Shown: positions 34,377-43,444 of the stretch, piece after piece
How positions within the stretch are numbered: the stretch's first letter is position 1
Layout: each line of letters opens with the position of its first letter
Assembly (NCBI RefSeq): GCF_019352895.1
Contig: NZ_JAAAFX010000004.1
Location: 310,001-374,000 of the forward strand
Source of the DNA: Variovorax boronicumulans
Lineage (GTDB): Bacteria; Pseudomonadota; Gammaproteobacteria; Burkholderiales; Burkholderiaceae_C
DNA: 64,000 nucleotides
Reading direction: 5' to 3'
Notes under the pieces: model-generated
Database searches by the model: none
Told to the model about the DNA's origin: nothing
The model's input: only the letters and a program-made list of their open reading frames with translations
Translations under genes and position numbers: made by a program

Positions 34377-35729
34377 TCAGGCCGTCTCGGCCAACGCCTC
34401 GCCCAGGGCGTTGACCAGCCGGTCGATCTCGGCCTTCTCGGTGACGAAGGCCGGCGCCAGCTGGACCGTGTCGCCGCCGCTGCGCACATAGAAGCCCTTG
34501 CGCCAGCACGCCATCGCGACCTCGAAGGGCCGGCGCGCGGGTTCGCCCGGCAGCGCCGCCAGCGTGATGCCCGCGGCCAGGCCGTAGTTGCGGATGTCCG
34601 TCACGTGCCGCAGACCCTTGAGGCTGTGGACCGCTTCCTCGAAGTACGGTGCCAGCGTCTTCACGCGGCCGATCATGTCCTCGGACTTCAGCACCTCGAG
34701 CGCCGCCACACCGGCCGCGCAGGCCACCGGGTGCGCCGAGTAGGTGTAGCCGTGCGCGAACTCGACCATGTAGTCGGGGCCGCCCGCGTCCATGAAGGTC
34801 TGGTAGATCTCGTCCTTGGCGACCACCGCGCCCAGCGGCTGCGCGCCGTTGGTGACCTGCTTGGCGATGTTCATGATGTCGGGCACCACGCCGAAGGCCT
34901 CGGCGCCCGTCATCGCGCCGCAGCGGCCGAAGCCGGTGATGACTTCGTCGAAGATCAGCAGGATGTCGTGCGCCGTGCAGATGTCGCGCAGGCGCTGCAG
35001 GTAGCCCTGCGGCGGCACCACCACGCCGGCCGAGCCGGACATCGGCTCGACGATCACCGCCGCGATGTTCGAGGCGTCGTGCAGCGCGATCAGGTCGAGC
35101 AGGCGGTCGGCGAGTTCGGCCCCCTGCGTGGGCATGCCGCGCGTGAAGGCCTGGCCGGGCAGCAGCGTGTGCGGCAGGTGGTCGGCCTCGATGCCGGCGC
35201 CGAAGACCTTGCGGTTGCCGCCGATACCGCCCACCGACAGGCCGCCGTAGTTCACGCCGTGGTAGCCCTTCTCGCGGCCGATCAGCCGCGTCTTGCTGGC
35301 CTTGCCCTTGGCGCGCCAGTAGGCGCGTGCCATCTTGAGCGAGGTGTCGGCCGCGTCGGAGCCGGAGTTGGTGAAGAACACGCGGTCCAGCCCGGCCGGC
35401 GTGAGCTCCTTGATCCTGTTGGCCAGCTCGAAAGCCAGCGGATGGCCGAACTGGAAGGCCGGCGCGTAGTCGAGCTTGGCGATCTGCCGGCTCACGGCCT
35501 CGGTGATCTCGGGACGGCCATGGCCCAGGCCGGTGCACCACAGGCCCGACAGGCCGTCGAACACCTTGCGGCCGTCGCTGTCGGTGAAGTAGGTGCCCTT
35601 GGCCTCCACGATCATCCGCGGGTCGGCCTTGAAGTGGCGGTTGCCGGTGTAGGGCATCCAGTAGGCGTCGAGCGAGGCGGCATCGGTGCGCTGCGGCGAG
35701 GCGGAGGAAGCGACAGTGGAAATGGACAT
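34377..35729 (-). CDS. Omega-amino acid:pyruvate transaminase (beta-alanine type)
   Basis: Class III PLP aminotransferase of 450 aa, very like the beta-alanine:pyruvate transaminases of Pseudomonas. It begins with YWMPYTGNRHFKADPRM and contains FFTNSGSDAADTSLKMARAYWR, the cofactor Asp in LLIFDEVITGFGR and the PLP lysine in NIAKQVTNGAQPLG. It moves the terminal amino group of beta-alanine or related amines to pyruvate, giving L-alanine. Length matches the family. It is divergent from a LysR regulator across 106 bp, which holds a TCACCGGTGA palindrome. Confidence 0.92.
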   Translation of the reverse strand: MSISTVASSASPQRTDAASLDAYWMPYTGNRHFKADPRMIVEAKGTYFTDSDGRKVFDGLSGLWCTGLGHGRPEITEAVSRQIAKLDYAPAFQFGHPLAFELANRIKELTPAGLDRVFFTNSGSDAADTSLKMARAYWRAKGKASKTRLIGREKGYHGVNYGGLSVGGIGGNRKVFGAGIEADHLPHTLLPGQAFTRGMPTQGAELADRLLDLIALHDASNIAAVIVEPMSGSAGVVVPPQGYLQRLRDICTAHDILLIFDEVITGFGRCGAMTGAEAFGVVPDIMNIAKQVTNGAQPLGAVVAKDEIYQTFMDAGGPDYMVEFAHGYTYSAHPVACAAGVAALEVLKSEDMIGRVKTLAPYFEEAVHSLKGLRHVTDIRNYGLAAGITLAALPGEPARRPFEVAMACWRKGFYVRSGGDTVQLAPAFVTEKAEIDRLVNALGEALAETA

Positions 35730-35791
35730 CGGACGACCCGCGGCGCACGCGGCTCAGGTGGGTGGAGAGACCGCGATTCTTGGTCTTCGCA

Positions 35792-35801
35792 TCACCGGTG
35801 A
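35792..35801. promoter_or_regulatory. Palindrome between transaminase and LysR gene
   Basis: TCACCGGTGA is a perfect 10-bp palindrome midway in the divergent promoter. A second dyad, TTACTT/AAGTAA (35822-35845), overlaps the LysR start. Either may be the regulator's binding site. Confidence 0.35.
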
Positions 35802-35835
35802 AAATGACGCGATATCCACGTTTACTTGCCGATCC

Positions 35836-36777
35836 ATGAAAGTAAGTACCCAACCCAAATCGCGCGCCCTGCTCGGCCAATTGAGCGACATGGACCTGCG
35901 CCTGCTGCGGGTGTTCAAGACCGTCGTCGAATGCGGCGGCATGACCGCGGCCGAGCTAGAGCTCAACATCGGCGCCTCCACCGTGAGCCGCCACGTCAAG
36001 GACCTCGAGACGCGGCTGGCGATGGTGCTGTGCCGGCGCGGCCGGGCCGGCTTCGCACTCACCTCCGAGGGCCAGCAGGTCTACGAGCAGACGCTGCGGC
36101 TGCTGGCCTCGGTCGATGCCTTCCGCAACAGCATCGACGACATCCACCAGCGCCTGGGCGGCCAGCTCGACGTGGCGGTGTTCGACAAGACCGCGACCAA
36201 CCCGCAGGCCCGGCTGGGCGAGGCCGTGGCGCGCTTCCGCGCGGCCGCGCCGGGCGTGCGCCTGTCGCTGCACGTGGCGAGCATCAACGCCATCGAGCGC
36301 GGCGTGATCGACGGCCGCTTCCAGGTCGGCGTCATCCCCTCGCACCGCAGTTCCGAGAGCCTGGCCTATGCCGACCTGTTCGGCGAGACCATGCTGCTCT
36401 ATTGCGGACAACAGCATCCGCTGTTCACCGCGTCACACACCGGCCTGACCTGGGCCAAGTTGAGGACCCACGCCTTTGCGGGCCTGGGCTACCACTCGCC
36501 CAACATGGAACTCAGCCACCGCGCCGAGCTGCCACGCAAGGCCACGGGCTTCGACCAGGAGTCGATCGCCACACTGATCCTCTCGGGCGAGTTCCTGGGC
36601 TTCCTGCCCAACCACTATGCCGAGGCCTTCGAGCAGCGCGGCCTGATGCGCGCGATCGCGCCCAAGCGCTTCCACTACGCCTGCCAGTTCGTCAGCCTGG
36701 TGCGCAAGTCACCCGCACCCTCGCGCGCCACGCAGATGTTCGCCGAGTGCCTGGTCGCGGCGCATGCGCCGGCCTGA
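35836..36777 (+). CDS. LysR family transcriptional regulator
   Basis: Regulator of 313 aa from the ATG at 35836; a longer frame crosses the promoter. The HTH region is GGMTAAELELNIGASTVSRHVKDLETRLAMVLCRRGRAGFALTSEG. The effector domain carries LDVAVFDKTATNPQARLGEAV, typical of a small LysR subgroup linked to amino-acid transaminases. It is divergent from the omega-transaminase and probably regulates it. It converges on alr with 18 bp between stops. Confidence 0.9.
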   Translation: MKVSTQPKSRALLGQLSDMDLRLLRVFKTVVECGGMTAAELELNIGASTVSRHVKDLETRLAMVLCRRGRAGFALTSEGQQVYEQTLRLLASVDAFRNSIDDIHQRLGGQLDVAVFDKTATNPQARLGEAVARFRAAAPGVRLSLHVASINAIERGVIDGRFQVGVIPSHRSSESLAYADLFGETMLLYCGQQHPLFTASHTGLTWAKLRTHAFAGLGYHSPNMELSHRAELPRKATGFDQESIATLILSGEFLGFLPNHYAEAFEQRGLMRAIAPKRFHYACQFVSLVRKSPAPSRATQMFAECLVAAHAPA

Positions 36778-36795
36778 GGGCCGGCGCTGCTTCTT

Positions 36796-37881
36796 CTATT
36801 CGTAGGCGACCGGCACGCGCTTGAGGTTGCACAGCAGCTCGTAGGCGATGGTGCCCGCGCGCCGCGCCACCTCGTTGATCTCGACCTGCGCGCCCCACAG
36901 CTCGACCCGGCTGCCGATGCCGGCCTCGGGCCGTGTGCTCAGGTCGACCGTCAGCATGTCCATCGAGACCCGGCCGATGAGCCGCGTGACGATGCCGTCG
37001 ACCGCCACCGGCGTGCCGGTGCCGGCCAGGCGCGGATAGCCGTCGGCATAGCCCGCGGCCACCAGGCCCACGCGCGTGGGTGCGTCGGCCACGAAGGTGG
37101 CGCCGTAGCCCAGCGCGTCGCCGGGTTGCAGCGTGCGCACCGCGAAGACCTGGCTCTCGAAGTGCATCACCGGCCGCAGCGGCTGCGCGCGCCCGTCCCC
37201 CTCTGCGCGCCAGGCCGGCGGCATCGGGTCCGCGCCGTAGAGGCAGATGCCGGGCCGCGCCCAGTCGCGCCGGGCCCCGGGCCAGCCGAGGATGCCGGCC
37301 GAGTTGCTCAGGCTGCGATCGCCGGGCAGATCGCGGGTCGCGGCATCGAAGGCCGAGAGCTGGCGCGCCGTCATGTCGCGGCCCGGCTCGTCGGCCTGCG
37401 CCAGGTGCGTCATCAGCACGATGTCCGAGACCTTCCCACTGGCGCGCAAGCGCGCATGGGCGGCCGGCATGTCGACCAGCGCGAAGCCGGCCCGGCCCAT
37501 GCCGGAGTCGGCCTTGAGCCAGACCTGCAGCGTGCCCGGATGCGGATCGGCCTCGATCATGCGCAGCTGGGCCTCGTGGTGCACGACGGTCCAGAGGTCC
37601 AGCGCATGCGCCGCCGCCAGCTCGTCGGCGTCGAACAGACCCTCGAGCACGAGGATCGGTGCACGGATGCCGGCCGAACGCAGGGTCACGGCCTCTTCGA
37701 GGAAGGCGACCGCGAAGCCGTCGGCCTGCCCTTCCAGCGCCTGCGCGCAGCGCACGGACCCATGGCCATAGGCGTTGGCCTTGACCACCGCCAGCGCGCG
37801 CCCGCCATGCAGCCGGCGCACCAGCGCGTAGTTGTGGCGCAGCGCACCGAGGTCGATGCGCGCACGGGACGGCCGAGTCAT
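36796..37881 (-). CDS. alr: Alanine racemase
   Basis: PLP-dependent racemase of 361 aa interconverting L- and D-alanine. The PLP lysine lies in [10 protein letters not shown] near residue 34, the catalytic Tyr region appears as [28 protein letters not shown], and [12 protein letters not shown] is the C-terminal family block. Its start overlaps the dadA stop by 4 bp, so it is the catabolic DadX-type enzyme of a D-alanine operon; a biosynthetic alr may exist elsewhere. The ATG at 37881 is chosen because the longer frame is a shadow of dadA. Confidence 0.93.
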   Translation of the reverse strand: MTRPSRARIDLGALRHNYALVRRLHGGRALAVVKANAYGHGSVRCAQALEGQADGFAVAFLEEAVTLRSAGIRAPILVLEGLFDADELAAAHALDLWTVVHHEAQLRMIEADPHPGTLQVWLKADSGMGRAGFALVDMPAAHARLRASGKVSDIVLMTHLAQADEPGRDMTARQLSAFDAATRDLPGDRSLSNSAGILGWPGARRDWARPGICLYGADPMPPAWRAEGDGRAQPLRPVMHFESQVFAVRTLQPGDALGYGATFVADAPTRVGLVAAGYADGYPRLAGTGTPVAVDGIVTRLIGRVSMDMLTVDLSTRPEAGIGSRVELWGAQVEINEVARRAGTIAYELLCNLKRVPVAYE

Positions 37882-39188
37882 GCCGACGCCGGGGTCGAGG
37901 CGGCCGAGGGCTGCAGTGCGCGATGGCGCGCGCCTTCGCTCGCGTAGCGGTCGATGCCCAGGCCGCTGCTGCTGATCTCGGGGCGCCGGCCGGTCACCAT
38001 GTCGGCGATCAGCCTGGCCGAGCCGCAAGCCATGGTCCAGCCCAGGGTGCCGTGGCCGGTGTTGAGGAACAGGTTCGGGTATTTCGTCGCGCCGATCACC
38101 GGCGTGCTGTCGGGCGTCATGGGCCGCAGGCCGGTCCAGAAGCTCGCCGCCGCCACGTCGCCGCCGGGGAACAGGTCCTTGACCACCAGCTCGAGCGTTG
38201 CACGGCGCCGCGGATCGAGCCGCAGGTCGAAGCCGCCGAGCTCGGCCATGCCGCCCACGCGGATGCGGTCGTCGAAGCGCGTGACCGCGATCTTGTAGGT
38301 CTCGTCCAGCACGGTCGACTGCGGCGCGAAGGCCGGATCGACCAGCGGCACGGTCAGCGAATAGCCCTTGACCGGGTAGACCGGCAGGTCGATGTCGACC
38401 GACTGCAGAAAGCTGCGCGAGTAGCTGCCGAAGGCCAGCACGAAGCGGTCGGCCCTCAACACCTCGGCGCCCACGCGCACGCCGGTGATGCGGCCGCCTT
38501 CGGTGACCAGCCCGTCGACCGACTGGCCGAAACGGAAGTCCACGCCCAGGTCGCGCGAGAGTTCGCACAGCGCGGTGGTGAAGCGGTGGCAGTCGCCGGT
38601 TTCGTCCTTGGGCAGGCGCAGCCCGCCCGCGAGCCGGTCGCGCGCCTGGGCCAGGCTGGGCTCGACCGCTGCGAGCTGGTCGGCGCGCAGCAACTCGTAG
38701 GGCACATTGCATTCCTCGAGCACCGCGATGTCGCGCTGCACCGCATCGACCTGCGCCTGCGTGCGGAACAGCTGCAGCGTGCCGCCGGTGCGCTGCTCGT
38801 ACTGGATGCCGGTGTCGGCGCGCAGCTGCTGCAGGCAGGCCCGGCTGTACTCGGCCACGCGCATCATGCGTTCCTTGTTGACCGCATAGCGCTCGGGCGA
38901 ACAGTGGCGCAGCATCTGCGCCATCCACTGCAGCTGGAACAGGCTGCCGTCGAGCCGGATCGCGAGCGGCGCATGCTTCTGGAACATCCACTTCATGGCT
39001 TTCAGCGGGATGCCCGGCGCGGCCCAGGGTGTGGAGTAGCCGGGCGAGACCTGGCCCGCGTTGGCGAAGCTGGTTTCCAGCGCCGGCCCCGGCTGCCGGT
39101 CGAGCAGCGTGACTTCGGCGCCCGACTTCGCGAGGTAGTAGGCGCTGCTGATTCCAATGACGCCGCCGCCGAGGACGATGACTTTCAT
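37878..39188 (-). CDS. dadA: D-amino acid dehydrogenase
   Basis: FAD-dependent, membrane-associated dehydrogenase of 436 aa that oxidises D-alanine to pyruvate and passes electrons to the respiratory chain. It starts with the FAD motif [21 protein letters not shown] and has the conserved [20 protein letters not shown] region and the C-terminal [16 protein letters not shown]. Length matches DadA (about 432 aa). It is first in the dadA-alr operon. The nearby Lrp and LysR genes are possible regulators; no clear operator is seen in the 195-bp upstream gap. Confidence 0.94.
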   Translation of the reverse strand: MKVIVLGGGVIGISSAYYLAKSGAEVTLLDRQPGPALETSFANAGQVSPGYSTPWAAPGIPLKAMKWMFQKHAPLAIRLDGSLFQLQWMAQMLRHCSPERYAVNKERMMRVAEYSRACLQQLRADTGIQYEQRTGGTLQLFRTQAQVDAVQRDIAVLEECNVPYELLRADQLAAVEPSLAQARDRLAGGLRLPKDETGDCHRFTTALCELSRDLGVDFRFGQSVDGLVTEGGRITGVRVGAEVLRADRFVLAFGSYSRSFLQSVDIDLPVYPVKGYSLTVPLVDPAFAPQSTVLDETYKIAVTRFDDRIRVGGMAELGGFDLRLDPRRRATLELVVKDLFPGGDVAAASFWTGLRPMTPDSTPVIGATKYPNLFLNTGHGTLGWTMACGSARLIADMVTGRRPEISSSGLGIDRYASEGARHRALQPSAASTPASA

Positions 39189-39383
39189 GACGAGACCCTG
39201 TGTGTGATCGGTGAAGTGATCCCACAAATTTAGGGCGGGAGGCCCCGCAAGTTCGATCGAACTTCGGGCCTCTTGCAGTGAATCTTGCTGGCGCGCCCCG
39301 GCAAATTCGTCGCCGGGAGTGAAAGACCCGGCGCCGGCCTCAGAGCGCCTACGGGATGACGAACGGCAGGCAACCGCGGCCCG

Positions 39384-40313
39384 TCAACGCGTCGCCGACG
39401 CGCGCGGCGCAACGGACCGCTGCATGCTGCTCTTGCGGTACACATCGACCACATCGAGAAAAGCCAGCAGCACCGGCGAGCGGTCGTCGCGGCGGTAGAG
39501 GCAGCTCAGTTCCACGTCGTTGAGGTCGCTGGCGCGCAGCGGCCGGTACACCATGTTGGGCAGGCGCAGGTTCATCGCGGGCTCGGTCGTGATGCAGACG
39601 CCGAAGCCGGCCGAGACCAGCGCCACGCAGGTCAGCACGTCCTCCACCTCCTGCTCCACCCGCAGGCGCAGCTTGGCGCGCTGGAAGGCCGCGGTGACGG
39701 CCTGCGCCAGGCCCGCGATGGGCAGGTTGGGGTAGAGGATCATGGGCTGGTCCTCGAGGTCGCGCAGCGACACGGTCTTGCGCGCGCACAGCGGATGGCC
39801 CTCGTAGAGGCCGACCACCAGCTTCTCGCGCCGCACCGGCTCGACCGCGATGTCGGGGGCCTCGGGCACCAGCCGGTTGAAGCCCACCGTGATGCGCCGC
39901 TCGCGCAGCGCCTCGAGCTGCTCGATCTTGCTCATGGTGTGCAGGCCGATCTGCACGTCGGGCCGCTGCGCATGGAAGCGCGCGAGCAGCTGTGGAATCA
40001 CGCTGAGCACGCTGGCGGTGAAGATGCCGATCTCGATCTTGCCGCCCAGGCCGCGGGCCGCGCGCAGGGTGCGCTCCTCGGCCAGGCGGGCCAGCGACAG
40101 CACGTTGGGCACCTCCTCCAGCAGCGCTTGGCCGGCGACGGTCAGGTCCACGCCCTTGGGGGTGCGCACGAACAGCGCAACGCCCATGCCCTCCTCCAGC
40201 GCGCGGATCTGGCGCGTGAGCGGCGGCTGGGTCATGTGCAGCTTCTCGGCCGCGCGCGAGAAGTTCCGCTCTTCGGCGAGCGCGAGGAAAAGGCGCATCT
40301 GTCGCAGGTCCAT
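39384..40313 (-). CDS. LysR family regulator of the meta-pathway operon
   Basis: LysR-type regulator of 309 aa, CatM/BenM-like. The HTH reads RQMRLFLALAEERNFSRAAEKLHMTQPPLTRQIRALEEGMGVALF. The effector domain has IEIGIFTASVLSVIPQLLARF and LRVEQEVEDVLTCVALVSAGFGVCI, seen in regulators responding to aromatic-derived acids. It is divergent from the hydratase gene across 108 bp that contains an exact T-N11-A LysR box (40329-40343). It is very likely the activator of the downstream eight-gene operon, with a pathway intermediate as inducer. Confidence 0.92.
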   Translation of the reverse strand: MDLRQMRLFLALAEERNFSRAAEKLHMTQPPLTRQIRALEEGMGVALFVRTPKGVDLTVAGQALLEEVPNVLSLARLAEERTLRAARGLGGKIEIGIFTASVLSVIPQLLARFHAQRPDVQIGLHTMSKIEQLEALRERRITVGFNRLVPEAPDIAVEPVRREKLVVGLYEGHPLCARKTVSLRDLEDQPMILYPNLPIAGLAQAVTAAFQRAKLRLRVEQEVEDVLTCVALVSAGFGVCITTEPAMNLRLPNMVYRPLRASDLNDVELSCLYRRDDRSPVLLAFLDVVDVYRKSSMQRSVAPRASATR

Positions 40314-40328
40314 GGGTTCTCCTGTTCA

Positions 40329-40343
40329 ATACCCAAAGGGTAT
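40329..40343. promoter_or_regulatory. LysR box (T-N11-A palindrome)
   Basis: ATACCC-AAA-GGGTAT is a perfect palindrome with T40330 and A40342 eleven bases apart. It is 15 bp from the LysR start and 78 bp before the hydratase start. A related GGTAT...CCGTAT segment follows at about 40360-40375 and may be the weaker activation site. Confidence 0.75.
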
Positions 40344-40421
40344 CAAACTCGAAAAAATCGGTATTTGACCGTATCGAAGGTGCTGCGGATGATCAGTCCC
40401 CAACAAGGAGACCTCGATCCC

Positions 40422-41231
40422 ATGACACCCCAGCAACACCTGCAGGCCGCGGCCGCGCTGCGCGACGCGGCGCGCACCGGCCGCTTCATCGCGCCGCTGC
40501 GCGAACAGTTCACCGACATCACCGGGGACGATGCCTACGCCATCCAGAAGATCAACACCGAACTGCGCGTGCAGCAGGAAGGCCGGCGCGTCGTCGGCTG
40601 CAAGATCGGCCTGACCTCGCGCGTGGTGCAGCAGCAGCTCGGCGTCGACCAGCCCGACTTCGGCGTGCTGTTCGACGACATGGTCTATGGCGACGGCGAA
40701 CCGGTGCCCGCCGAGGTGCTGCACCAGCCCAAGGTCGAGGCCGAGATCGCCTTCGTGCTCGGCCGCGACCTCGACATGGCGCTGCCCGGCCACACCGACC
40801 TGATCCGCGCCATCGACTACGCGCTGCCTGCCATCGAGATCGTCGGCAGCCGCATCGCGGCCTGGAACATCAAGTTCGTCGACACCGTCGCGGACAACGC
40901 CTCGGCCGGCGCCTACGTGCTCGGCACCACGCCGCGCAAGCTGGCCGACTTCGACCTGCGCCTGGCCGGCATGGCCATGCTGCGGCGCGGCGAGCCGGTG
41001 TCGACCGGCGCCGGCGCGGCCTGCCTGGGCCATCCCCTCAATGCCGTGGTGTGGCTGGCCCGCACCATGGCCCGGCTGGGCGCACCGCTGCGCGCGGGCG
41101 ACCTGGTGCTTTCGGGCGCGCTCGGCCCGATGGTGGCCGTGGCGCCAGGCGACATCTTCGAGACCCACATCAACGGCCTGGGCAGCGTGCGCGCGGCCTT
41201 CGCGGCAGCCCCTGGCGGAGACAAGGCATGA
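40422..41231 (+). CDS. 2-keto-4-pentenoate hydratase family protein (DmpE/HpaH-like)
   Basis: Hydratase of 269 aa in the FAH-fold family, adding water to 2-hydroxypenta-2,4-dienoate to give 4-hydroxy-2-oxovalerate. Motifs include DDAYAIQKIN, VGCKIGLTSRVVQQQLGV, the metal-binding Glu pattern EAEIAFVLGRDL and GLGSV. AAGGAG at 40405-40410 is a strong ribosome-binding site and supports the ATG at 40422. It is the first operon gene and overlaps the decarboxylase by 4 bp; these two proteins act as a complex in phenol and toluene meta pathways. Confidence 0.88.
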   Translation: MTPQQHLQAAAALRDAARTGRFIAPLREQFTDITGDDAYAIQKINTELRVQQEGRRVVGCKIGLTSRVVQQQLGVDQPDFGVLFDDMVYGDGEPVPAEVLHQPKVEAEIAFVLGRDLDMALPGHTDLIRAIDYALPAIEIVGSRIAAWNIKFVDTVADNASAGAYVLGTTPRKLADFDLRLAGMAMLRRGEPVSTGAGAACLGHPLNAVVWLARTMARLGAPLRAGDLVLSGALGPMVAVAPGDIFETHINGLGSVRAAFAAAPGGDKA

Positions 41232-42013
41232 ACGACACCACGACCCCTTCCATCGAACACTTCGCCGAGCTGCTCGACAGCTGCGCGCGCGAGGCCCGAG
41301 AGCTGCCGCAGATCGATCCCGAGAACCGCCTGGGCCTGGAAGAGGCCTATGCCATCCAGGCCGCGTCGATCCGGCGCCGCATCGCGCGCGGCGAACGCCG
41401 CGTGGGCGTGAAGATGGGCTTCACCAGCCGCGCCAAGATGCTCCAGATGGGGCTGTCGGACGTGATCTGGGGCCGGCTCACCTCCAGCATGCAGGTGGAG
41501 GAAGGCACGGCCATCGACTTCTCGCGCTTCGTGCATCCGCGCTGCGAACCCGAGCTGGCCTTCGTGCTCAAGAAGCCGCTGGCAGGCGACGTCACGGGGC
41601 CGGAGGCACTGGCCGCGGTCGAGGCCATCGCACCCGCGCTGGAGATCATCGATTCGCGCTACCAGGACTTCAAGTTCACGCTGCCCGAGGTGATCGCCGA
41701 CAACGCCTCGTCGAGCGCCTTCGTGATCGGCCCCTGGAGCGATCCGCGCCGGGTGGACTTCGGCAACCTCGGCCTCACGCTGAACATCGACGGCCGCGTG
41801 GCGCAGGTGGGCTCCACCGCCGCGCTGCTGGGCCACCCGCTGCGTTCGCTGGTGGCGGCCGCGCGGCTCTCGGCCGCGGCCGGCGAGCCGCTGCAGGCCG
41901 GCTGGATCGTGATGGCCGGCGGCGCCACGCCGGCCGAATGGATCCACCCGGGACAGTACGTCTCGATCGAGATGGAGCGGCTCGGCCAGGCCGGCTTCCA
42001 CCTGAAGGGCTGA
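41228..42013 (+). CDS. 2-oxo-3-hexenedioate decarboxylase (4-oxalocrotonate decarboxylase, DmpH-like)
   Basis: Second FAH-fold enzyme, 261 aa, paralogous to the preceding hydratase. It decarboxylates 2-oxo-3-hexenedioate to 2-hydroxypenta-2,4-dienoate. It has LGLEEAYAIQAASIRRR, VGVKMGFTSRAKMLQMG and the Glu-containing metal site CEPELAFVLKKPL, then IEIIDSRYQDFKF-type sequence and DNASSSAFVIG. The ATGA overlap fixes the start at 41228. Its presence shows the operon handles the C6 dicarboxylate (oxalocrotonate) branch, not only the hydrolytic branch. Confidence 0.9.
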   Translation: MNDTTTPSIEHFAELLDSCAREARELPQIDPENRLGLEEAYAIQAASIRRRIARGERRVGVKMGFTSRAKMLQMGLSDVIWGRLTSSMQVEEGTAIDFSRFVHPRCEPELAFVLKKPLAGDVTGPEALAAVEAIAPALEIIDSRYQDFKFTLPEVIADNASSSAFVIGPWSDPRRVDFGNLGLTLNIDGRVAQVGSTAALLGHPLRSLVAAARLSAAAGEPLQAGWIVMAGGATPAEWIHPGQYVSIEMERLGQAGFHLKG

Positions 42014-42055
42014 GGCCGCCTTTCTTTCGCCCCACAACACCAGGAGACAGACACC

Positions 42056-42520
42056 ATGAGTTCCACCCCCGCCAAGCCCTTCGACCCTTCGGTGATCGAG
42101 CGCGTCATCGGCCCCTACCTCGAGGGCCAGCAAAGCCCCGAGGAACGCGGCCAGGTCTACCGCGACCTGCTGGGCTACGTGCCGCCGCGCATCCAGTCGC
42201 GCTTCCATGTCACGGGCGCGCTGGACCCGAAGATGCTCGACCTGCAGGAGCAGATGCGCACGCACGCGATGTACACCGACGTGCTCGACCCCAAGACCGT
42301 GCAGCTGATGCTGTTCGGCATGCTGCTGATGGACATGAACGACGCGGCCACCACGCACGGCCTGGCGGCACGCCGCGCCGGCGCGGGCTGGGCCGAACTG
42401 CAGGCGGTCATCAGCCTGTGCTTCCTGTTCCGCGGCCTGCCCGCGGCCAACCGCGGCGCCGACATCCTGGCCGATCTCGCCCAGCGCGAGGACGCCGCCT
42501 CGAAGGCCGCCGCAGCGTGA
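42056..42520 (+). CDS. Carboxymuconolactone decarboxylase family protein
   Basis: Small AhpD/CMD-fold protein of 154 aa. The C-terminal part (MLLMDMNDAATTHGLAARRAGAGWAELQAVI, then FRGLPAANRGADIL) matches the family, including the His of ATTHGLAA, but I see no CxxC redox pair, so it is not a peroxiredoxin-type AhpD. In protocatechuate pathways the fold decarboxylates a lactone. Its place beside a LigI-like lactonase suggests a role on a lactone or pyrone intermediate. It overlaps the next gene by 4 bp. Confidence 0.8.
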   Translation: MSSTPAKPFDPSVIERVIGPYLEGQQSPEERGQVYRDLLGYVPPRIQSRFHVTGALDPKMLDLQEQMRTHAMYTDVLDPKTVQLMLFGMLLMDMNDAATTHGLAARRAGAGWAELQAVISLCFLFRGLPAANRGADILADLAQREDAASKAAAA

Positions 42521-43413
42521 GCACGCCCACCACCGCGGGCGTTGCGGCACCGCCGTGCCCGGGCCCGGACCGCAACCTCCGCCAGCCGCGCTTCACGCTG
42601 CCGCGCGGCGCCGTCGACACGCATGCGCATGTCTTCGGTCCGCAGGCGCGCTACCCCTTCTCGCCCGAGCGCAGCTACACGCCGGAAGACTGCACGGTCG
42701 ACCAGTACCGGACGCTGCTCGACACGCTGGGCATCGACCGCTGCGTGCTGGTGCAGGGCGGCGCGCACGGCACCGACAACCGCGCCACGCTCGATGCGAT
42801 CGAGGCGCTCGGCGTGCGCGCCCGCGGCGTGGCGGTGATCCGGCCCGGCCTCTCGCCCGCGGCGCTGCAGGCGCTGCACGACGGCGGCATGCGCGGCTGC
42901 CGCATCTCGACCGTGGTGCGCGGCGGCGCGAACTTCGAGCATCTCGAAGCGCTGGCCGAGGCCACACACGCACTGGGGTGGCACCTGGTGCTGCACCTGC
43001 GGCACTCGGCCGAGCTGACGGCGCTCGCCCCGCGCCTGCGCGCCCTGCCCAACCCCTTCGTGCTCGACCACCTGGGCCATGTGCTGGGCAGCGAGGGCAC
43101 GCAGAGCGAAGGCTTCGCGGCCGTGATGGACCTGCTGGCCACAGACCGCTGCTGGGTCAAGCTGGCCAGCCTCTACCGCTCGTCCTCGCTGCCCTACCCG
43201 CACCCCGACATGCTGCCGATGGTGCACGCGGTCGCGCGGGCCCGGCCCGACCGGCTGCTGTGGGGCACCAACTGGCCGCACCCGATCCATGCAGGGCCGA
43301 TGCCCAACGACGCCGACACCGTCGACCTGATCCCGCTCTGGGTCCCCGATCCCGAGGTGCAGCAGCAGATGCTGGTGCGCAACCCGGCACGGCTGTACGG
43401 CTTCGACGACTGA
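42517..43413 (+). CDS. LigI-like amidohydrolase (pyrone/lactone hydrolase)
   Basis: Metal-dependent hydrolase of 298 aa starting at GTG 42517, which overlaps the preceding stop as GTGA. The N-terminal LPRGAVDTHAHVFGPQARYPFSPERSYTPED closely resembles 2-pyrone-4,6-dicarboxylate hydrolase. Further landmarks are VLVQGGAHGTDN, VLDHLGHVLG and LLWGTNWPHP. LigI-family enzymes open six-membered pyrone lactones. In this operon the logical product is 2-hydroxymuconate/4-oxalocrotonate, so 2-pyrone-6-carboxylate is a candidate substrate (inference). Other muconolactone-type substrates are possible. Confidence 0.85.
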   Translation: MSTPTTAGVAAPPCPGPDRNLRQPRFTLPRGAVDTHAHVFGPQARYPFSPERSYTPEDCTVDQYRTLLDTLGIDRCVLVQGGAHGTDNRATLDAIEALGVRARGVAVIRPGLSPAALQALHDGGMRGCRISTVVRGGANFEHLEALAEATHALGWHLVLHLRHSAELTALAPRLRALPNPFVLDHLGHVLGSEGTQSEGFAAVMDLLATDRCWVKLASLYRSSSLPYPHPDMLPMVHAVARARPDRLLWGTNWPHPIHAGPMPNDADTVDLIPLWVPDPEVQQQMLVRNPARLYGFDD

Positions 43414-43444
43414 CCCCCCAACAGAAGACAACTGGAACAGAACA

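Noticed and set aside
42056..42520. AhpD-type alkylhydroperoxidase
   Set aside because: No CxxC redox pair is present, and the setting is a lactone/aromatic-acid operon.
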